DNA of 64,000 bases from Eriocheir sinensis. Lineage: Eukaryota; Arthropoda; Malacostraca; Decapoda; Varunidae. The notes below the pieces were generated by a model, which was not told the DNA's origin, did not search any database, and saw nothing but the letters and a program-made list of their open reading frames with translations. The first letter of the stretch is position 1; each line of letters opens with the position of its first letter. Positions 25,026 to 42,836 of this stretch are shown one piece after another. The translations under genes were made by a program, and so were the position numbers. The stretch lies in assembly GCF_024679095.1 (NCBI RefSeq), contig NW_026111283.1, forward strand, positions 434,001 through 498,000, given 5' to 3'.

Positions 25026-27088
25026 CGTATCAAAATAAATAAACAAAATAGTAACAAAATTATGTAAATTTGTATGAGAAAACATATACAAATACACATA
25101 AATTAACGCAAATTTCTAAAAAAATATATGTACAAAAATGCACATAAAATAAAGCAAATTTGCATAAAAATATATATACAAAACACACATTAAATAATGT
25201 AAATGCGTACATAAAATAACCTAAATTTATATAAAACTATATACAAAAATACACAAAAATATTTAAAATTTGTATGAAAAGAAATATACAAAATACACAT
25301 AAAATTAGGTAAATTTATATTGAAATACATATACAAAATACACATAGAATAATGTAAATTTGAATGAAAATATATAAACAAATACACTTAAAATAACGTA
25401 AATTTGTATAAAATATATATGCAAGATACACATTAAATAATGTAAATGTATATAAAAAAATATATACAAAAAAGAAATAGAATAATGTAAAATCCTATCT
25501 ATATAAATACACAGAATATCAATAAAATAATGTAAATTTGTATGAAAAGAAATATGCAAAATTCCCATAAAATAGCGCATTTTTATAAAATATATATACC
25601 AAATACACATAAAATATTTAAATTTGTATTGAAATAAATATACAAAATGCATATACAGTAAGGTAAATATGTATTGAAAGAGATATTCAAAAATACATAT
25701 AAAACAAAGTAAATTTGTTTCAAAATATATATACGAATACACATAAAATAACGTAGATTTCTATAGAAATATATATACAAAATACACATGAAATTATGTA
25801 AATACGTATAAAAATATATATACAAAATACATATCTAGGTAAATTCGTGTCAAAATAAATAAACAAAATATGAAAAGAATGTGTATTTGTATGAAAATAA
25901 ATAATAGATAATAAATTTGTATGAAATATATATGCAAGATACACATTAAATAATGTAAATATGTATAAAAAGAATATATACAAAAAACAAATAGAATAAT
26001 GTGAAATCGTATCAAAATAAATACACCGAATATTAATAAAATAGTGTAAATTTGTATTAAAATAAAGATGCAAAATTCCCATCAAATAGCGCATTTCTTA
26101 TAAAAATATATATACCAAAATACACATAAAATATTTAAATTTGTATTGAAATAAATATACAAAATGCATATACAATAAGGTAAACTTGTATTGAAAGAGA
26201 TATGCAAAAATACATATAAAACAATGTAAATTTGTTTCAAAATATATATACGAATACACATAAAATAACGTATAAATAAAAAATACCAATAAAAGAATGT
26301 GTATTTGTATAAATATAAATATACAAAATACACAGAAAATAACGTAAATTTATATAAAACTATATACAAAAATACACGGAAGTAATTAAATTCGTATGAA
26401 AATAGATATACAAAATACAGATAAAATAAGCTAAATTTGAATTGAAATGTATATACAAAATACATAAAATAATGTAAATTTGTATCAAAATATTTATAAA
26501 AATACATATAATAACGTAAATTTGTTTAAAAATATATAAACAAAATACACATTAAGTAATATAAATACGTATAAAAAATATGTACAAAATTCACATATAA
26601 TCATATAATTCGTATCAAACTAAATAAACAAAATATCAATAAAATAATGTAAATTTGTATGAGAAAACATATACAAATACATATAAAATAACGCTAATTT
26701 CTATAAAAATATATGTCCAAAAATGAACGTAAAATAAAGTAACTATGGATAAAAATATATATACAAAACACACATTAAATAATGTAAATGCGTACATAAA
26801 ATAACCTAAATTTGTATAAAACTATATACAAAAATACACAAAAATAATTAAAATTTGTATGAAAAAAAATATACAAAATACACATAAAATTAGGTTAATT
26901 TGTATTGAAATACATATACAAAATACACATAAAATAATGTAAATTTGAAAGAAAATATATAAACAAATACACATATAATAACGTAAATTTGTATGAAATA
27001 TATATACAAAATACACATTAAATAATGTAAATATGTATAAAAAAATATATACAAAAAACAAATAGAATAATGTAAAATCGTATCAAAA
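25026..27088 (-). repeat. 45-bp AT satellite, inverted block
   Basis: About forty-six inverted monomers. The first ~550 bp parallel those after the strand switch at 5873. The marker lies at 25575 and 26089 (514 bp). The right end at 27088 is a switch within AAAATCGTATCAAAATTTAC. Confidence 0.9.
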
Positions 27089-27921
27089 TTTACGTTATTA
27101 TATGTATTTTTATAAATATTTTCATACAAATCTATTTTATTTTATGTATTTTGTATATACATTTCAATTCAAATTTAGCTTATTTTATCTGTATTTTGTA
27201 TATCTATTTTCATACGAATTTAATTACTTCTGTGTATTTTTGTATATAGTTTTATACAAATTTACGTTATTTTATGTGTATTTTGTATATTTATATTTAT
27301 ACAAATACACATTCTTTTATTGGTATTTTGTTTATTTATTTTGATACGAATTTACATTATTTTATGTGTATTTTGTATAGATTTTTTTATACGTATTTAC
27401 TTCATTTTATGTGTATTTTGTATATATATTTTTATACAAATCTACGTTATTTTATGTGTATTCGTATATATATTTTGAAACAAATTTACATTGTTTTTTA
27501 TGTATTTTGCATATCTATTTCAATACAGATTTACCTTATTGTATGTGTATTTTGTATATTTATTTTAATACAAATTAATTTTTTCATGTGTATTTTGGTA
27601 TATATATTTTTATAGAAAAATGCATTATTTAATGGGTATTTTGCATCTTTATTTTCATACAAATTTATATTGTTTTATTAATATTCTGTGTATTTATTTT
27701 GATACGATTTTACATTATTCTATTTGTGTTTTGTATATATTTTTTTATACATATTTACATTATTTAATGTGTATTTTGTATATTTTAAAACAAATTTACG
27801 TTATTTTATGCGCATCTGCTAAAATATTTTGATACAAATTTACATTATTTTATGTATTTTGTATATATATTTCAATACAAATTTAGTTTATTTTATGTAT
27901 ATTTTGTATATCTATTTTTAA
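27089..27921 (+). repeat. 45-bp AT satellite, 17-18-monomer HOR copy
   Basis: The clearest single HOR unit in the window. Variants can be read off in order: TTCTGTGTATTTTTG, ATTCTTTTATTGG, ATACGTATTTACTTC, TATTCGTATATATATTTTG, ATTTTGCATATCTATTTC, TATTTTGGTATATATATT, AATGGGTATTTTGCATC, AATATTCTGTGTATTTA, CTATTTGTGTTTTG, TGCGCATCTGC. Confidence 0.92.
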
Positions 27922-29637
27922 TCGTATCGAAATAAATAAACAAAATAGCAATAAAATAATGTAAATTTGTATGAGAAAACATATACAAATACACATAAAA
28001 TAACGCAAATTTCTAAAAAAATATATGTACAAAAATGCACATAAAATAAAGTAAATTTGCATAAAAATATATATACAAAACACACATTAAATAATGTAAA
28101 TGCGTACATAAAATAACCTAAATTTGTATAAAACTATTTACAAAAATACACAAAAATATATATACAAAAAACAAATAGAATTATGTAAAATCGAATCAAA
28201 ATAAATACACCGAATATTAATAAAATAATGTAAATTTGTATGAAAATAAAGATGCAAGATTCCCATCAAATAGCGCATTTCTTATAAAAATATATATACC
28301 AAAATACACATAAAATATTTAAATTTGTATTGAAATAAATATACAAAATGCACATACAATAAGGTAAACTTCTATTGAAAGAGATATGCAAAAATACATA
28401 TAAAACAATGTAAATTTGTTTCAAAATATATATACGAATACACATAAAATAGCGTAAATTTCTATAAAAATATATATACAAATACACATAAAATTAAGTA
28501 AATACGTATAAAAAAATGTAAACAAAATACACATAAAATAATGTAAATTCGAAACAAAATAAATAAACAAAATACCAATAAAAGAATGTGTATATGGATA
28601 AATATAAATGTACAAAATACACATACAAAATAAACATAAAATAAGGTAAATTTGTAATGAAATACATGTTCAAAATACACATAAAATTATGTAAATTTAT
28701 ATGAAAATATATATACAAATACACATAAAATACCATAAATTTGTATAAAATTATATATTCAAAATAAATATTAAATAATGTAAATGCGTATAAAAATATA
28801 TATACAAAGTACATATAAAATAATTTAAATTCGTATCAATATAAATGAACATAATACCAATAAAATAATATATATTTGAATGAAAATAGATTTACAAAAT
28901 ACACATAACATAACTAAAATTTGTATTGAAATATATACAAAAATACATAAAAATAATTTGAGTTTGTATGAAAATAGATATTCAAAATACACATAAAACT
29001 AGGTAAATTTCTTTTGAAATATATATACAAAATACCCATAAAATATTGTAAATTTGTGTCAAAATATATAAACAAATACACATAAAATAACTTAAAATAA
29101 CGTAGATATGTATCAAATATATATACAAAAAACACATTAAATAATGTAAATATGTATAAAAAAATATATACAAAACACAAATAAAATAATGTAAAATCGT
29201 ATCAAAATAAATACAGAAAATATTAATAAAATAATGTAAATTTGTATGAAAATTAAGATGCAAAATACCCATAAAATAACGCATTTTTTTTAAAAATATA
29301 TATACGAAAAAACATAAAATATTTGATTTTGTATTAAAATAAATAGATATACAAAATACACATAAAATAAGCTAAATTTGAATTGAAATATATATAAAAA
29401 ATACATAAAATAATGTAAATTTGTATCAAAATACTTATACACTTATACGTAATTTTGTATAAAAATATATAAACAAAATACACATTAAATAATGTAAATA
29501 CGTATAAAAAAATGTACAAAATACACAAATAATCATGTAATTCGTATCAAAATAAATAGACAAAATACCAATAAAATAATGTAAATTTCTATGAGAAAAC
29601 ATATACAAAATACACATAAATAACGCAAATATCAATA
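27922..29637 (-). repeat. 45-bp AT satellite, inverted block
   Basis: About thirty-eight inverted monomers. Positions 28950-29637 parallel 13300-13868 and 42150-42836, including the terminal CGCAAATATCAATAAAAATA junction. Confidence 0.9.
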
Positions 29638-30982
29638 AAAATATATAATATAATATATTTTTATACATATTTAAAATATTTAATGTATATTTTGTATATA
29701 TATTTTATCCAAATTTACGTTATTTTATATGTATTGTTTATCTATTGTCATACAAATTTACATTATTTTATGTGAGTTTTATATATGTATTTCAAATTTG
29801 CCTAACTTTATGTGTAATTTGCATATCTATTTTCAAACAAATTTAAATTATTTTTGTGTATTTTTATATATTTTATACAAATTTTAGTTATTTTATTTGT
29901 TTTTGTATAAATATTTTCCTACAAATATACATTCTTTTATTGGAATTTTGTGTATTTAATTTTTACAATTTACATTATTTTATGTGCATTTTGTATATAT
30001 TTTTTTCTACGTATTTAAATTATTTCATGTGTATTTTATATATACATTTTCATAAAAATTTACGTTATTTTATTGTGTGTATTCGTATATATTTTGAAAT
30101 TTTTTTTATACAAATTCATGTTATTTTATGTGTATTTGTATATATATTTTAATAAAAATTTATATTATTTTATTTTTATTATTAAATATATTTTATTAAA
30201 AATTTAAATTATTTTATTTTTATTTTTTATATTTATTTCATTCAATTTTAAATTATTTAATGTGTATTTTTGTATTTGTATTTAGGTTATCTTAGGTTAT
30301 CTTTAGGTTACCTTATTTTATGTTTATTTTGTATATTTATTTTATTCAATTGTAAATTATTTTATGTGTATATTTGTATTTGGATTTAGGTTATTTTATG
30401 TGTATTTTGTATATATATTTTCCTCCAAAATTATATTATTTTATTGGTATTTTCTTAATTTAATTCGATACGAATTTAGATTATTTCATAGGTATTTTGT
30501 ATACATATTTTTATACTCATTTACATTATCTAAAGTGTGTTTTGTATATATATTTTTATGCAAATTTATTTTATGTTCATTTTTGTACATATATTTTTAT
30601 AGAAATTTGCGTTATTTTATGTATATAGTTTTATGTAAATTTACGTTATTTTATGTGTATTTTGTATATTTATATTTATACAAATACACATTCTTTTAAT
30701 GGTATATTGTTTATTTACATTTATACGAATTTACATTATTTTATGTGTATTTTGTATACATTTTTTTATTCGTATTTAATATTATGTGTATTTTGTATAT
30801 GTATTTTTATAGAAATCTACGTTATTTTATGTGTATTCGTATATATATTTTGAAACAAATTTACATTATTTTATATGTATTTTGCATATCTATTTCAATA
30901 CAAATTTACCTTATTGTTTGTGCATTTTGTATAATTATTTTAATACAAATTCAAATATTTTATGTGTATTTTGTATTTTGGT
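29638..30982 (+). repeat. 45-bp AT satellite, T-rich strand on top, partly irregular
   Basis: About thirty direct monomers. Positions 30145-30330 are degraded, with TTTTTATTATTAAATATATT and local TTAGGTTAT(C/CTT) repeats. The TTTGTATTTGGATTTAGG and CTCCAAAATTATATTATTTT variants match, inverted, the series at 3660-3750 and 40740-40820. Confidence 0.88.
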
Positions 30983-31538
30983 ATTCCCATCAAATAGCGC
31001 ATTTCTTATAAAAATATATTTACCAAAATACACATAAAATATTTAAATTTGTATTGAAATAAATATACAAAATGCACATACAATAAGGTAAATTTGTATT
31101 GAAAGAGATATGCTAAAATACATATAAAACAATGTAAATTTGTTTCAAAATATATATACGAATACACATAAAATAACGTAGATTTCTATAAAAATATATA
31201 TACAAAATACTCATAAAATTAAGTAAATACGTATAAAAATAGATATACAAAATACACATAGAATAATGTAAAATTGTTTAAAAAAAAATAAACAGAATAT
31301 AAATAAAATAATGTAAATTTGTATGAAAATAAAAATGCAAAATACCCATAAAACAAAGCATATTTTTATAAAAATACATATACAAAAATACACATAGCAT
31401 AATTAAATTTGTATTAAAATTAATATACAAAATGCATATACAATAAGGTAAATTTGTATTGAAAAAATATGCAAAATACACATCAAACAGTGTAAATTTA
31501 TTTCAAAATCTATATACGAATACTCATAAATCAACGTA
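30983..31538 (-). repeat. 45-bp AT satellite, inverted block
   Basis: About twelve inverted monomers. They closely match 6890-7445 in order and include TCATAAATCAACGTAG at the right end. The block starts abruptly at TTCCCATCAAATAGCGCA. Confidence 0.9.
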
Positions 31539-33961
31539 GTGTATTTGTTTTCATTTCATACAAATTTTCATTATTTTATGTGTATTTTGTACATGTACAC
31601 AAATTTAACTAATTATATGTGTATTTTGTGTATCAATTTTCATAAAAATTGAAATTATTTTTGTTTTTTTTTGTATATATTTTTATACAAATTTTCGTTA
31701 TTTTATGTGTATTTTGTTTATTTATTTTCCTACAAATATACGTTCTTTTATCGGAATTTTGTTTGTTTATTTTGATACGAATTTACATTATTTTAGGTGT
31801 ATTTGGTATATATATTTTTATACTATTTACATCATTTTATATGTATTTTGTATGTATATTTTCATAGAAATTTACTCTATTTTATGTGCATTCGTATATA
31901 TATTTTGATACAAATTTACATTATTGATGTCTATTTTGCATATGTATTTCAATACAAATTTACTTTATTGTATATGCCTTTTGTATATTTATTTCAATAC
32001 AAATTTAATTATTTCATGTGTATTTTTGTATATATATTTTTATGCATATATGCGTTATTATATGGGTATTTTGCATATTTATTTTCATTCAAATTTAAAT
32101 TATTTTATTGATATTGTGTTTATTTATTTTGATACGATTAAACATTATTCTATGTGTATTTTGTATATATTTTTATACATATTTACATTATTTAATGTAT
32201 ATTTTGTATATATATTTTATCCAAATTTACGTTATTTTATGTGTCTTTGTTTATATATTTTCATACAAATTTACATTATTTTATGTGTATTTTGTATATG
32301 TATTTCAATACAAATTTGCCTAACTTTATGTGTATTTTGCATATATATTTTCAAACAAATTTAAATTATTTTTGTGTATTTTTGTATTTATTTTTATACA
32401 AATTTTAGTTATTTTATTTGTATTTTGTATATATATTTTCCTACAAATATACAATCTTTTATTATAATTTTGTTTATTTATTTTGATACGAGTTTACATT
32501 ATTTTATGTGTATTTTGTATATATATTTTTCTACATATTTATATTATTTTATGTGTATTTTGTATATATATTTTAATACAAATTTACCTTATTTTATTGT
32601 GTGTATTCCTATTTATTTTGATACAAATTTTATACAAATTCATGTTATTTTATGTGTATTTGTATATACATTATTAATGTGTATTTTGCATATCAATTTA
32701 AATACAAATTTACTTTATTGTACTTGCATTTTGTATATTTATTTTAATACAAATTTAATTATTTTATATGTATTTTTGTATATATATTTTTATGCAAATA
32801 TGTGTTATTATATGGATATTTTGCATCTTTATTTTCATACAAATTTACATTATTTTATTGATATTCTCTTTATTTATTTTGATACGATTTAACATTATTC
32901 TATGTGTTTTTTGTATATAATTTTTTATATATATATATTTACATTATTTGTTGTTCATTTTGTATATATATTTTATCCAAATTTACATTATTTTATGTGT
33001 ATTTGCTTATATATTTTCATTCATATTTACATTATTTTATGTGTTTTTTGTATATATATTTTTCTACGTATTTAAATTATTTTATGTGTATTTTGTATAT
33101 ACATTTTCATAAAAAAATTACGTTATTTTATTGTGTGTATAAGTGTATATTTTGATACAAATTTTATACAAATTCATGTTATTTAATGTGTATTTGTATA
33201 TATATTTTCATACAAATTTATATTATTTTACGTGTATTTTTATATATTTTTCATAACAAATTTACCTTATTTTATGATTATTTTGTATATTTATTTCATT
33301 CAATTTAAAATTATTTTATGTGTATATTTGTATTTGTATTTACGTAATTTTATGTGTATTTTCTATATATATCTTCATCCAAAATTACATTATTTTATTG
33401 GTATTTTCTTTATTTAACTCGATACGAATTTAGATTTTTTCAAAGGTATTTTGTATACATATGTTTATACTCATTTACATTATGTAATGTGTGTTTTGTA
33501 TATATTTTTTAATGCAAATTTATTTTATGTGCATTTTTGTACATATATTTTTATAGAAATTTATTTATTTTATGTGTATTTTGTATATGTTTTCTCATAA
33601 AAATTTACATTATTTTATTGGTATTTTGTTTATTTATTTTGATACGAATTACATTATTATATGTGTATTTTGTACAAATTTCATATACGTATTTACTTTA
33701 TTTAATGAGTATTTTGTTTATATATTTTTATTTAAAATTTACGTAATTATATGTGTATTTGTAAAAATATTTTGATACAAATTTACTTTATTTTATGTAT
33801 TTTTTACATATATTTCAATTCAAATTAAGCTTATATTGTGTGTATTTTGTATATCTATTTTCATACAAATTTAATTACTTTTGTGTATCTTTGTATATTG
33901 TTTTATATAAATTTACCTTATTTTATGTGCATTTTGTATATTTATATTTATACAAATACAC
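31539..33961 (+). repeat. Long direct satellite block (~2.4 kb)
   Basis: About fifty-four direct monomers. Positions 31540-31890 carry the TTATCGGAATTT / TAGGTGTATTTGG variants of 2057-2395. Later parts mirror, inverted, the 3740-4300 and 34080-34600 series. Confidence 0.9.
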
Positions 33962-35560
<1,599 letters not shown>

Positions 35561-36130
35561 ATATATTAAATAATGTAAATATGTATAAAAAAAAACATAT
35601 ACAAAATATAAATATAATAATATAAAATCATATATAAATATATATATATATTAATAAAATAATGTAAATTTGTATGAAAATTAAGATGCAAAATACCCAT
35701 AAAATAACGTAAATTTTTATAAAATATATATAAAACACACATAAAATAATTTGAATTTGTATAAAAATATATACAAAATACAAATACAATAAGGTAAATT
35801 GTATTGAAATAGATACACAAAATACATATAAAACCATGTAAATTTTTTTCAAAATATATATACGAATACACATAAAATAACGTATTTTCTATGAAATAAA
35901 TATACCAAAATACATATAAAATATTTGAATACGTATTAAAAAAAATATACAAAATGCACATACTTAAAATAATGTAAATTTGAATTGAAAATAAATAAAA
36001 TACTAATAAAAGATTGTATTGTATAAATATAAATATACAAAATACAAATAAAATAACGTAAATTTTATAAAAACTATATGCAAAATACACAAAAGTAATT
36101 AAATTTGTGAAAATAGTTATAAAATACATG
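35561..36130 (-). repeat. Degraded inverted satellite
   Basis: Inverted monomers with many small indels (monomers of about 40-44 bp and shorter than those nearby). The monomer order is like 8000-8459 and 39460-39850. Confidence 0.85.
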
Positions 36131-36134
36131 TAAA

Positions 36135-36166
36135 GTATTTTGTATATTTATAAATATACAAAATAC
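36135..36166. repeat. Perfect 32-bp palindrome at a strand switch
   Basis: GTATTTTGTATATTTA is followed immediately by its exact reverse complement. It lies just right of a decayed ACATGTAAAG junction, where inverted satellite gives way to mixed-orientation sequence. Confidence 0.93.
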
Positions 36167-36245
36167 AAATAAAATAACGTTCTTTTAAATTTTATATTGA
36201 AATTATAAAATCTACCTTATTTTGTATATCTATTTTCATATAAAT
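36167..36245. repeat. Scrambled satellite fragments
   Basis: Partial monomers in both orientations (ATAAAATAACGTTCTTTTAA, CTTATTTTGTATATCTATTT) too short for a clear strand call. Confidence 0.7.
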
Positions 36246-39044
36246 TTCATACATATAAAATAATTAAACTTGTATTAAAATAAATATACAAAATGCACGT
36301 ACAATAAAGTAAATTTGTATTGAAATAGATATGCAAAATACACATTAATAATGTAAATTTGAATCAAAATATATATACGAATACTCATATATATTCAAAA
36401 TACATATAAAATTATGTAAATAAGTATAAAAATATATATATCAAATACACCTAAAAAAAACCAAAATTCGTATCAAAATAAATAAACAAAATTCCGATAA
36501 AGAACGTATATTTGTAAGAAAATAAATATACAAAATACACATAAAATTACGAAAATTTGAATAAAAATATATACAAAAAAACAAAAAAATAAATTTCAAT
36601 TTGTATGAAAATAGACATACAAAATACACATATAATTAGTTAAATTTGTATTTAAATTCATGTACAAAATACACATAAAATAATGTAAATTTGTATGAAA
36701 TGAAAACAAATTCACATAAAATAACGTACATTTGTATAAAATAGATATACAAAATATATTTAGAATAATGTAAAATCGTATCAAAATAAATACACAGAAT
36801 ATAAATAAAATAATGTAATTTTGTATGAAAATAAAGATGCAAAATACACATAAAATAAAGCATATTTTTTTAAAAATGCACGTACAATAAGGTAAATTTG
36901 TATTGAAAAAATATACAAAATGCACATAAAAGTGTAAATTTGTTTAAAAATCTATATACGAATACACATAAAATAACGTAGATTTCTATAGAAATATATA
37001 TACAAAAAACACATGAAATGATGTAAATACGTACAAAAATATATATGTACAAAATACACATTAAATACGTAATTTAAATTCTCGTCAAAATAAATAAACA
37101 AAATCTCAATAAAAGAATGTGTATTTTTATGAAAATAAATATACCAAATACACATAAAATTAGGTAAATTTGTATTGAAATACATATACAAAATACACAT
37201 AAAATAATGGAAATTTGAATGAAAATATATAAACATATACACTTAAAATAACGTAAATTTGTATCAAATATATATACAAAATACACATTAAATAATGTAA
37301 ATATGTATAAAAAAAATATATACAAAACACAAATATAATAATGTAAAATCGTTTCAACAATAAATACACAGAATATTAATAAAATAATGTAAATTTGTAT
37401 GAAAATAAAGATGCAAAATAGCCATAAAATAACGCATTTTTTATAAAAATATATATACCAAAATACACATAAAATATTAAAATTTGTATTAAAATAAATA
37501 TAAAAAATGCACATACTATAAGGTAAATTTGTATTGAAATAGATATGTAAAATACATATAAAACAATGTAAATTTGTTTCAAAATATATATACGAATGCA
37601 CATAAAATAACGTAGACTTCTAAAAAAATATATACAAAATACACATAAAATGAAGTAAATACGTATAAAAAAAATGAATACAAAATACACATAAAAATCG
37701 TATTAAAATAAATAAACAAAATACCAGTAAAAGAAAGTGTATTTGTATAAATATGAATATACAAAATACACATAAAATATTGTAAATTTGTATAAAACTA
37801 AATACAAAAATACACAGAAGTTATTAAATTTGTACGAAAATATATATACAAAATACAGCTAAAATAAGCTAAACTTGAATTGAAATGTACATACAAAATA
37901 CATAAAATAATGGAAATCTGTATCAAAATATTTATACAAATACATATAATAACGTAGATTTGTTTAAAAATATATAAACAAAATACACATTAAGTAATGT
38001 AAATACGTATAAAAGATATGTACAAAATACACATATAATCATGTAATTCGTATCAAAATAAATAAACAAAATAGCAATAAAATAACGTAAATTTGTATGA
38101 GAAAACATATACAAATAACGCAAATTTCTATAAAAATATATGTACAAAAATACACATAAAATAAAGTAAATTTGCATAAAAATATATATACAAAACACAC
38201 ACTAAATAATGTAAATGCGTACATAAAATAACCTATATTTGTATAAAACTATATACAAAAATACACAAAAATAATTTAAATTTGTTTGAAAAGAAATATA
38301 CAAAATACACATAAAATTAGGTAAATTTGTATTGAAATACAAATACAAAATACACATCAAATAATGTAAATTTGAATGAAAATATATAAACAAATACACT
38401 TAAAATAACGTAAATTTGTATAAAATATACAGGCAACATACACATTAAATAATGTAAATGTGTATAAAAAAATATATACAAAAAACAAATAGAATAATGT
38501 AAAATCGTATCAAAATAAATACACAAAATATTAATAAAATAATATAAATTTGCATGAAAATAGAGATGCAAAATACCCATAAAATAACGCATTTTTTATA
38601 AATATATATATATACCAAAACACACATAAAATATTTGAATTTGTATTAAAATAAATATACAAAATGCACACACAATAAGGTAAATTTGTATTGAAATAGA
38701 TATGCAAAATACATATAAAACAATGTAAATTTGTATCAAAATATATATACGAAAACACATAAAATAACGCAGATTTCTATAAAGATATATATACAAAATA
38801 CACATAAAATGAAGTAAATACGTATAAAAAAATGTGTACAAAATACACATAAAATAATGTAAACTCGTATTGAAATAATTAACAAAATACGAATAAAAGA
38901 ATGTGTATTTGTATAAATATAAATATACAAAATACACATAAAATAACGTAAATTGATATAAAAGTATATACAAAAATACACAAAAGTATTTAAATTTGTA
39001 TGAAAATAGATATACAAAATACACATAAAATAACTCATATTTAA
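36246..39044 (-). repeat. 45-bp AT satellite, inverted block
   Basis: About sixty inverted monomers. Positions 36380-36690 carry the CACCTAAA / TTCCGATAAAGAACG variants of 523-850. Positions 38470-39010 duplicate 34800-35324. Positions 37600-38330 parallel 9140-9840. Confidence 0.9.
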
Positions 39045-39434
<390 letters not shown>

Positions 39435-42400
39435 AAAAAAAATAAAAATTACACCAAGACACATAAAATATTTGAATTTGTATAAAAATAAATATACAAA
39501 ATGCACATACAATAAGGTAAATTTGTATTGAAATAGATATGCAAAATACATATAAAACCATGTAAATTTTTTTCAAAATATATATACGAATACACATAAA
39601 ATAACGTAGATTTCTATGAAAATAAATATACAAAATACATATAAAATGAAGTAAATACGTATAAAAAAAGGTATACAAAAGACACTTAAAATAATGTAAA
39701 CTCGGTTGAAAATAAATAAAGAAAATACTAATAAAAGATTGTGTATTGTATAAATATAAATATACAAAATACAAATAAAATAACGTAAATTTATATAAAA
39801 CTATATGCAAAAATACACAAAAGTAGTTAAATTTGTGTGAAAATAGTTATAAATATATACAAAATACACATAAAATTAAGTAATACGTATAAAAAAAATG
39901 TATACAAAATACACATAAAATAATGTAAATTCGAATTAAAATAAATAAACAAAATACCAATAAAAGAATGTGTATTTGGATAAATATAAATATACAAAAT
40001 ACACATACAAAATAAACATAAAATAAGGTAGATTTGTAATAAAATATATATACAAATACACATAAAATACCATGAATTTGTATAAAAATATATATTCAAA
40101 ATAAATATTAAATAATGTAAAAGCGTATAAAAATATATATACAAAGTACATATAAAATGAAAATTAAGATGCAAAATACCTATAAAATAAGGCATTTTTT
40201 ATAAAATTATTGATACCAAAATACACATAAAATATTTGAACTTGTATTAAAATAAATATACAAGATGCACATACAATAAGGTAAATTTGTATTGAAATAG
40301 ATATGCAAAATACATATAAAATAATGTAGATTTGTTTCAAAATATATATACGAATACACATAAAATAACGTAGATTTCTATAAAAATACATATACAAAAT
40401 ACACATAAAATTAAGTAAATACGTATAAAAAAATGTATACAAAATACACATAAAATAATGTAAATTCGTATAAATGTAAATAAACAATATACCAATAAAA
40501 GAATATGTATTTGTATAAATATAAATATACAAAATGCACATAAAATAACGAAATTTATATAAATCTATATACATAAGATAACGCAAATTTCTATAAAAAA
40601 ATATGTACAAAAATTAACATTAAATAAATTTGAATAAAAATATATATACAAAACACACATTAGATAATGTAAATGAGTATAAAAATATGTATACAAAATA
40701 CCTATGAAATAATCTAAATTCGTATCGAATTAAATTAAGAAATACCAATAAAATAATGTAATTTTGGATGAAAATATATATACAAAATACACATAAAATA
40801 ACCTAAATACAAATACAAATATACACATAAAATAATTTAAAATTGAATGAAATAAATATACAAAATAAACATAAAATAAGGTAAATTTGTAATGAAATAT
40901 ATGAAAAAATACACATAAAATAATATAAATTTGTTTGAAAATATATATACAAATACACATTAAATAACATGAATCTGTATAAAATTTGTATCAAAATATA
41001 TACTTATACACACAATAAAATAACGTAATTTTTTTATGAAAATGTATATACAAAATACACATAAAATAATTTAAATACGTAGAAAAATATATACAAAAAA
41101 CACATAAAATAATGTAAATATGTATGAAAATATATAAACAAATACACATAAAATAATATAAATTTGGATAAAATGTATATACAAAATGAGCATTAACTAA
41201 TGTAAATATGTATAAAAAAAATATATACAAAAAACACATAGAATAATGTTAAATCGTATCAAAATAAATAAAGAGAATATCAATAAAATAATGTAAATTT
41301 GTATGAAAATAAAGATGCAAAATATCCATATAATAACGTATTTATTTGCAAAATATATATACAAAATACATATAAAATAATTAAATTTGTATTAAAATAA
41401 ATATACAAAATGCACATACAATAAAGCAAATTTGATATTGATATAGATAATATACTATCAATGTAAATTTGTATCAAAATATATATACGAATACTCATAA
41501 AATAGAGTAAATTTCTATGAAAATATACATACAAAATAGATATACAAAATACACATATAACTAGTTAAACTTGTATTTAAATACATGTACAAAAAACACA
41601 TAAAATAATGTAAATTTGTATGAAATGAAAACAAATACATTTTATATAAAATATATATACAAAATACACATACAATAATGTAAAATCATATCAAAATAAA
41701 TACACAGAATATCAATAAAATAATATAAATTTGTATGAAAATAAAGATGTAAAATACCCATAAAATAAAGCATATTTTTATATGAATACATATACAAAAA
41801 TACACATAGATTAATCAAATTTGTATTAAAATTAATATACAAAATGCACATACAATAAGGTAAATTTGTATTGAAAAAATATGCAAAATACACATAAAAC
41901 AATGTAGATTTGTTTCAAAATATATATACGAATACACATAAAATAACGCAGATTTCTATAGAAATATATATACAAAATACACTTGAAATAATGTAAATAC
42001 GTATAAAAATATATATACAAAATACACATTAAATAATGTTAATTCGTGTCAAAATAAATAAACAAAATATCATGAAAAGAATGTGTATTTGTATGAAAAT
42101 AGATATACAAAATACACATAAAATAACCTAAATTTGTATAAAACTAACAAAATACACAAAATAATTTAAACTTCTATGAAAATAAATATACAAAAAACAT
42201 ATAAAATTAGGTAAATTTGTATTGAAATACATATACAAAATACACATAAAATAATGTAAATTTGAATGAAAATATATAAACATATAGACTTAAAATAACG
42301 AAAATTTGTATCAAATATATATACAAAAAACACATTAAATAATGTAAATATGTATAAAAAAATATATACAAAACACAAATAAAATAATGTAAAATCGTAT

Positions 42401-42836
42401 CAAAATAAATACAGAAAATATTAATAAAATAATGTAAATTTGTATGAAATGAAGATGCAAAAATACCCATAAAATAAACGCATTTTATAAAAATATATAT
42501 ACGAAAAACATAAAATATTAGGTTTTGTAAAAATAAATGAATATACAAAAATACACAAAAAAATAGCTAAATTTGAATTGAAATATATAAAAAATACACA
42601 TAAAATAATGTAAATTTGTATCAAAATATACTTATACAAATACACATATAATAACCTAAATTTGTATAAAAATATATAAACAATACACATTAAATAATGT
42701 AAATACGTATAAAAATGTACAAAATACACAAATAATAATGTAATTCGTATCAAAATAAATAGACAAAATACCAATAAAATAATGTAAATTTCTATGAAGC
42801 TTGTATACACATATACATAAATAACGCAATTAGAAA
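39435..42836 (-). repeat. 45-bp AT satellite, inverted block
   Basis: About seventy-five inverted monomers. Positions 39900-41100 parallel 10850-12110 and positions 41640-42836 parallel 12660-13868, so this is a segmental duplication of the 10.8-13.9 kb region. Confidence 0.9.

Noticed and set aside
30280..30310. Three TTAGG words, like the arthropod telomere repeat
   Set aside because: They are spaced as TTAGGTTATC units derived from the local ATTTAGGTTATTTTATG monomer edge, not tandem TTAGG. No telomeric array is present.
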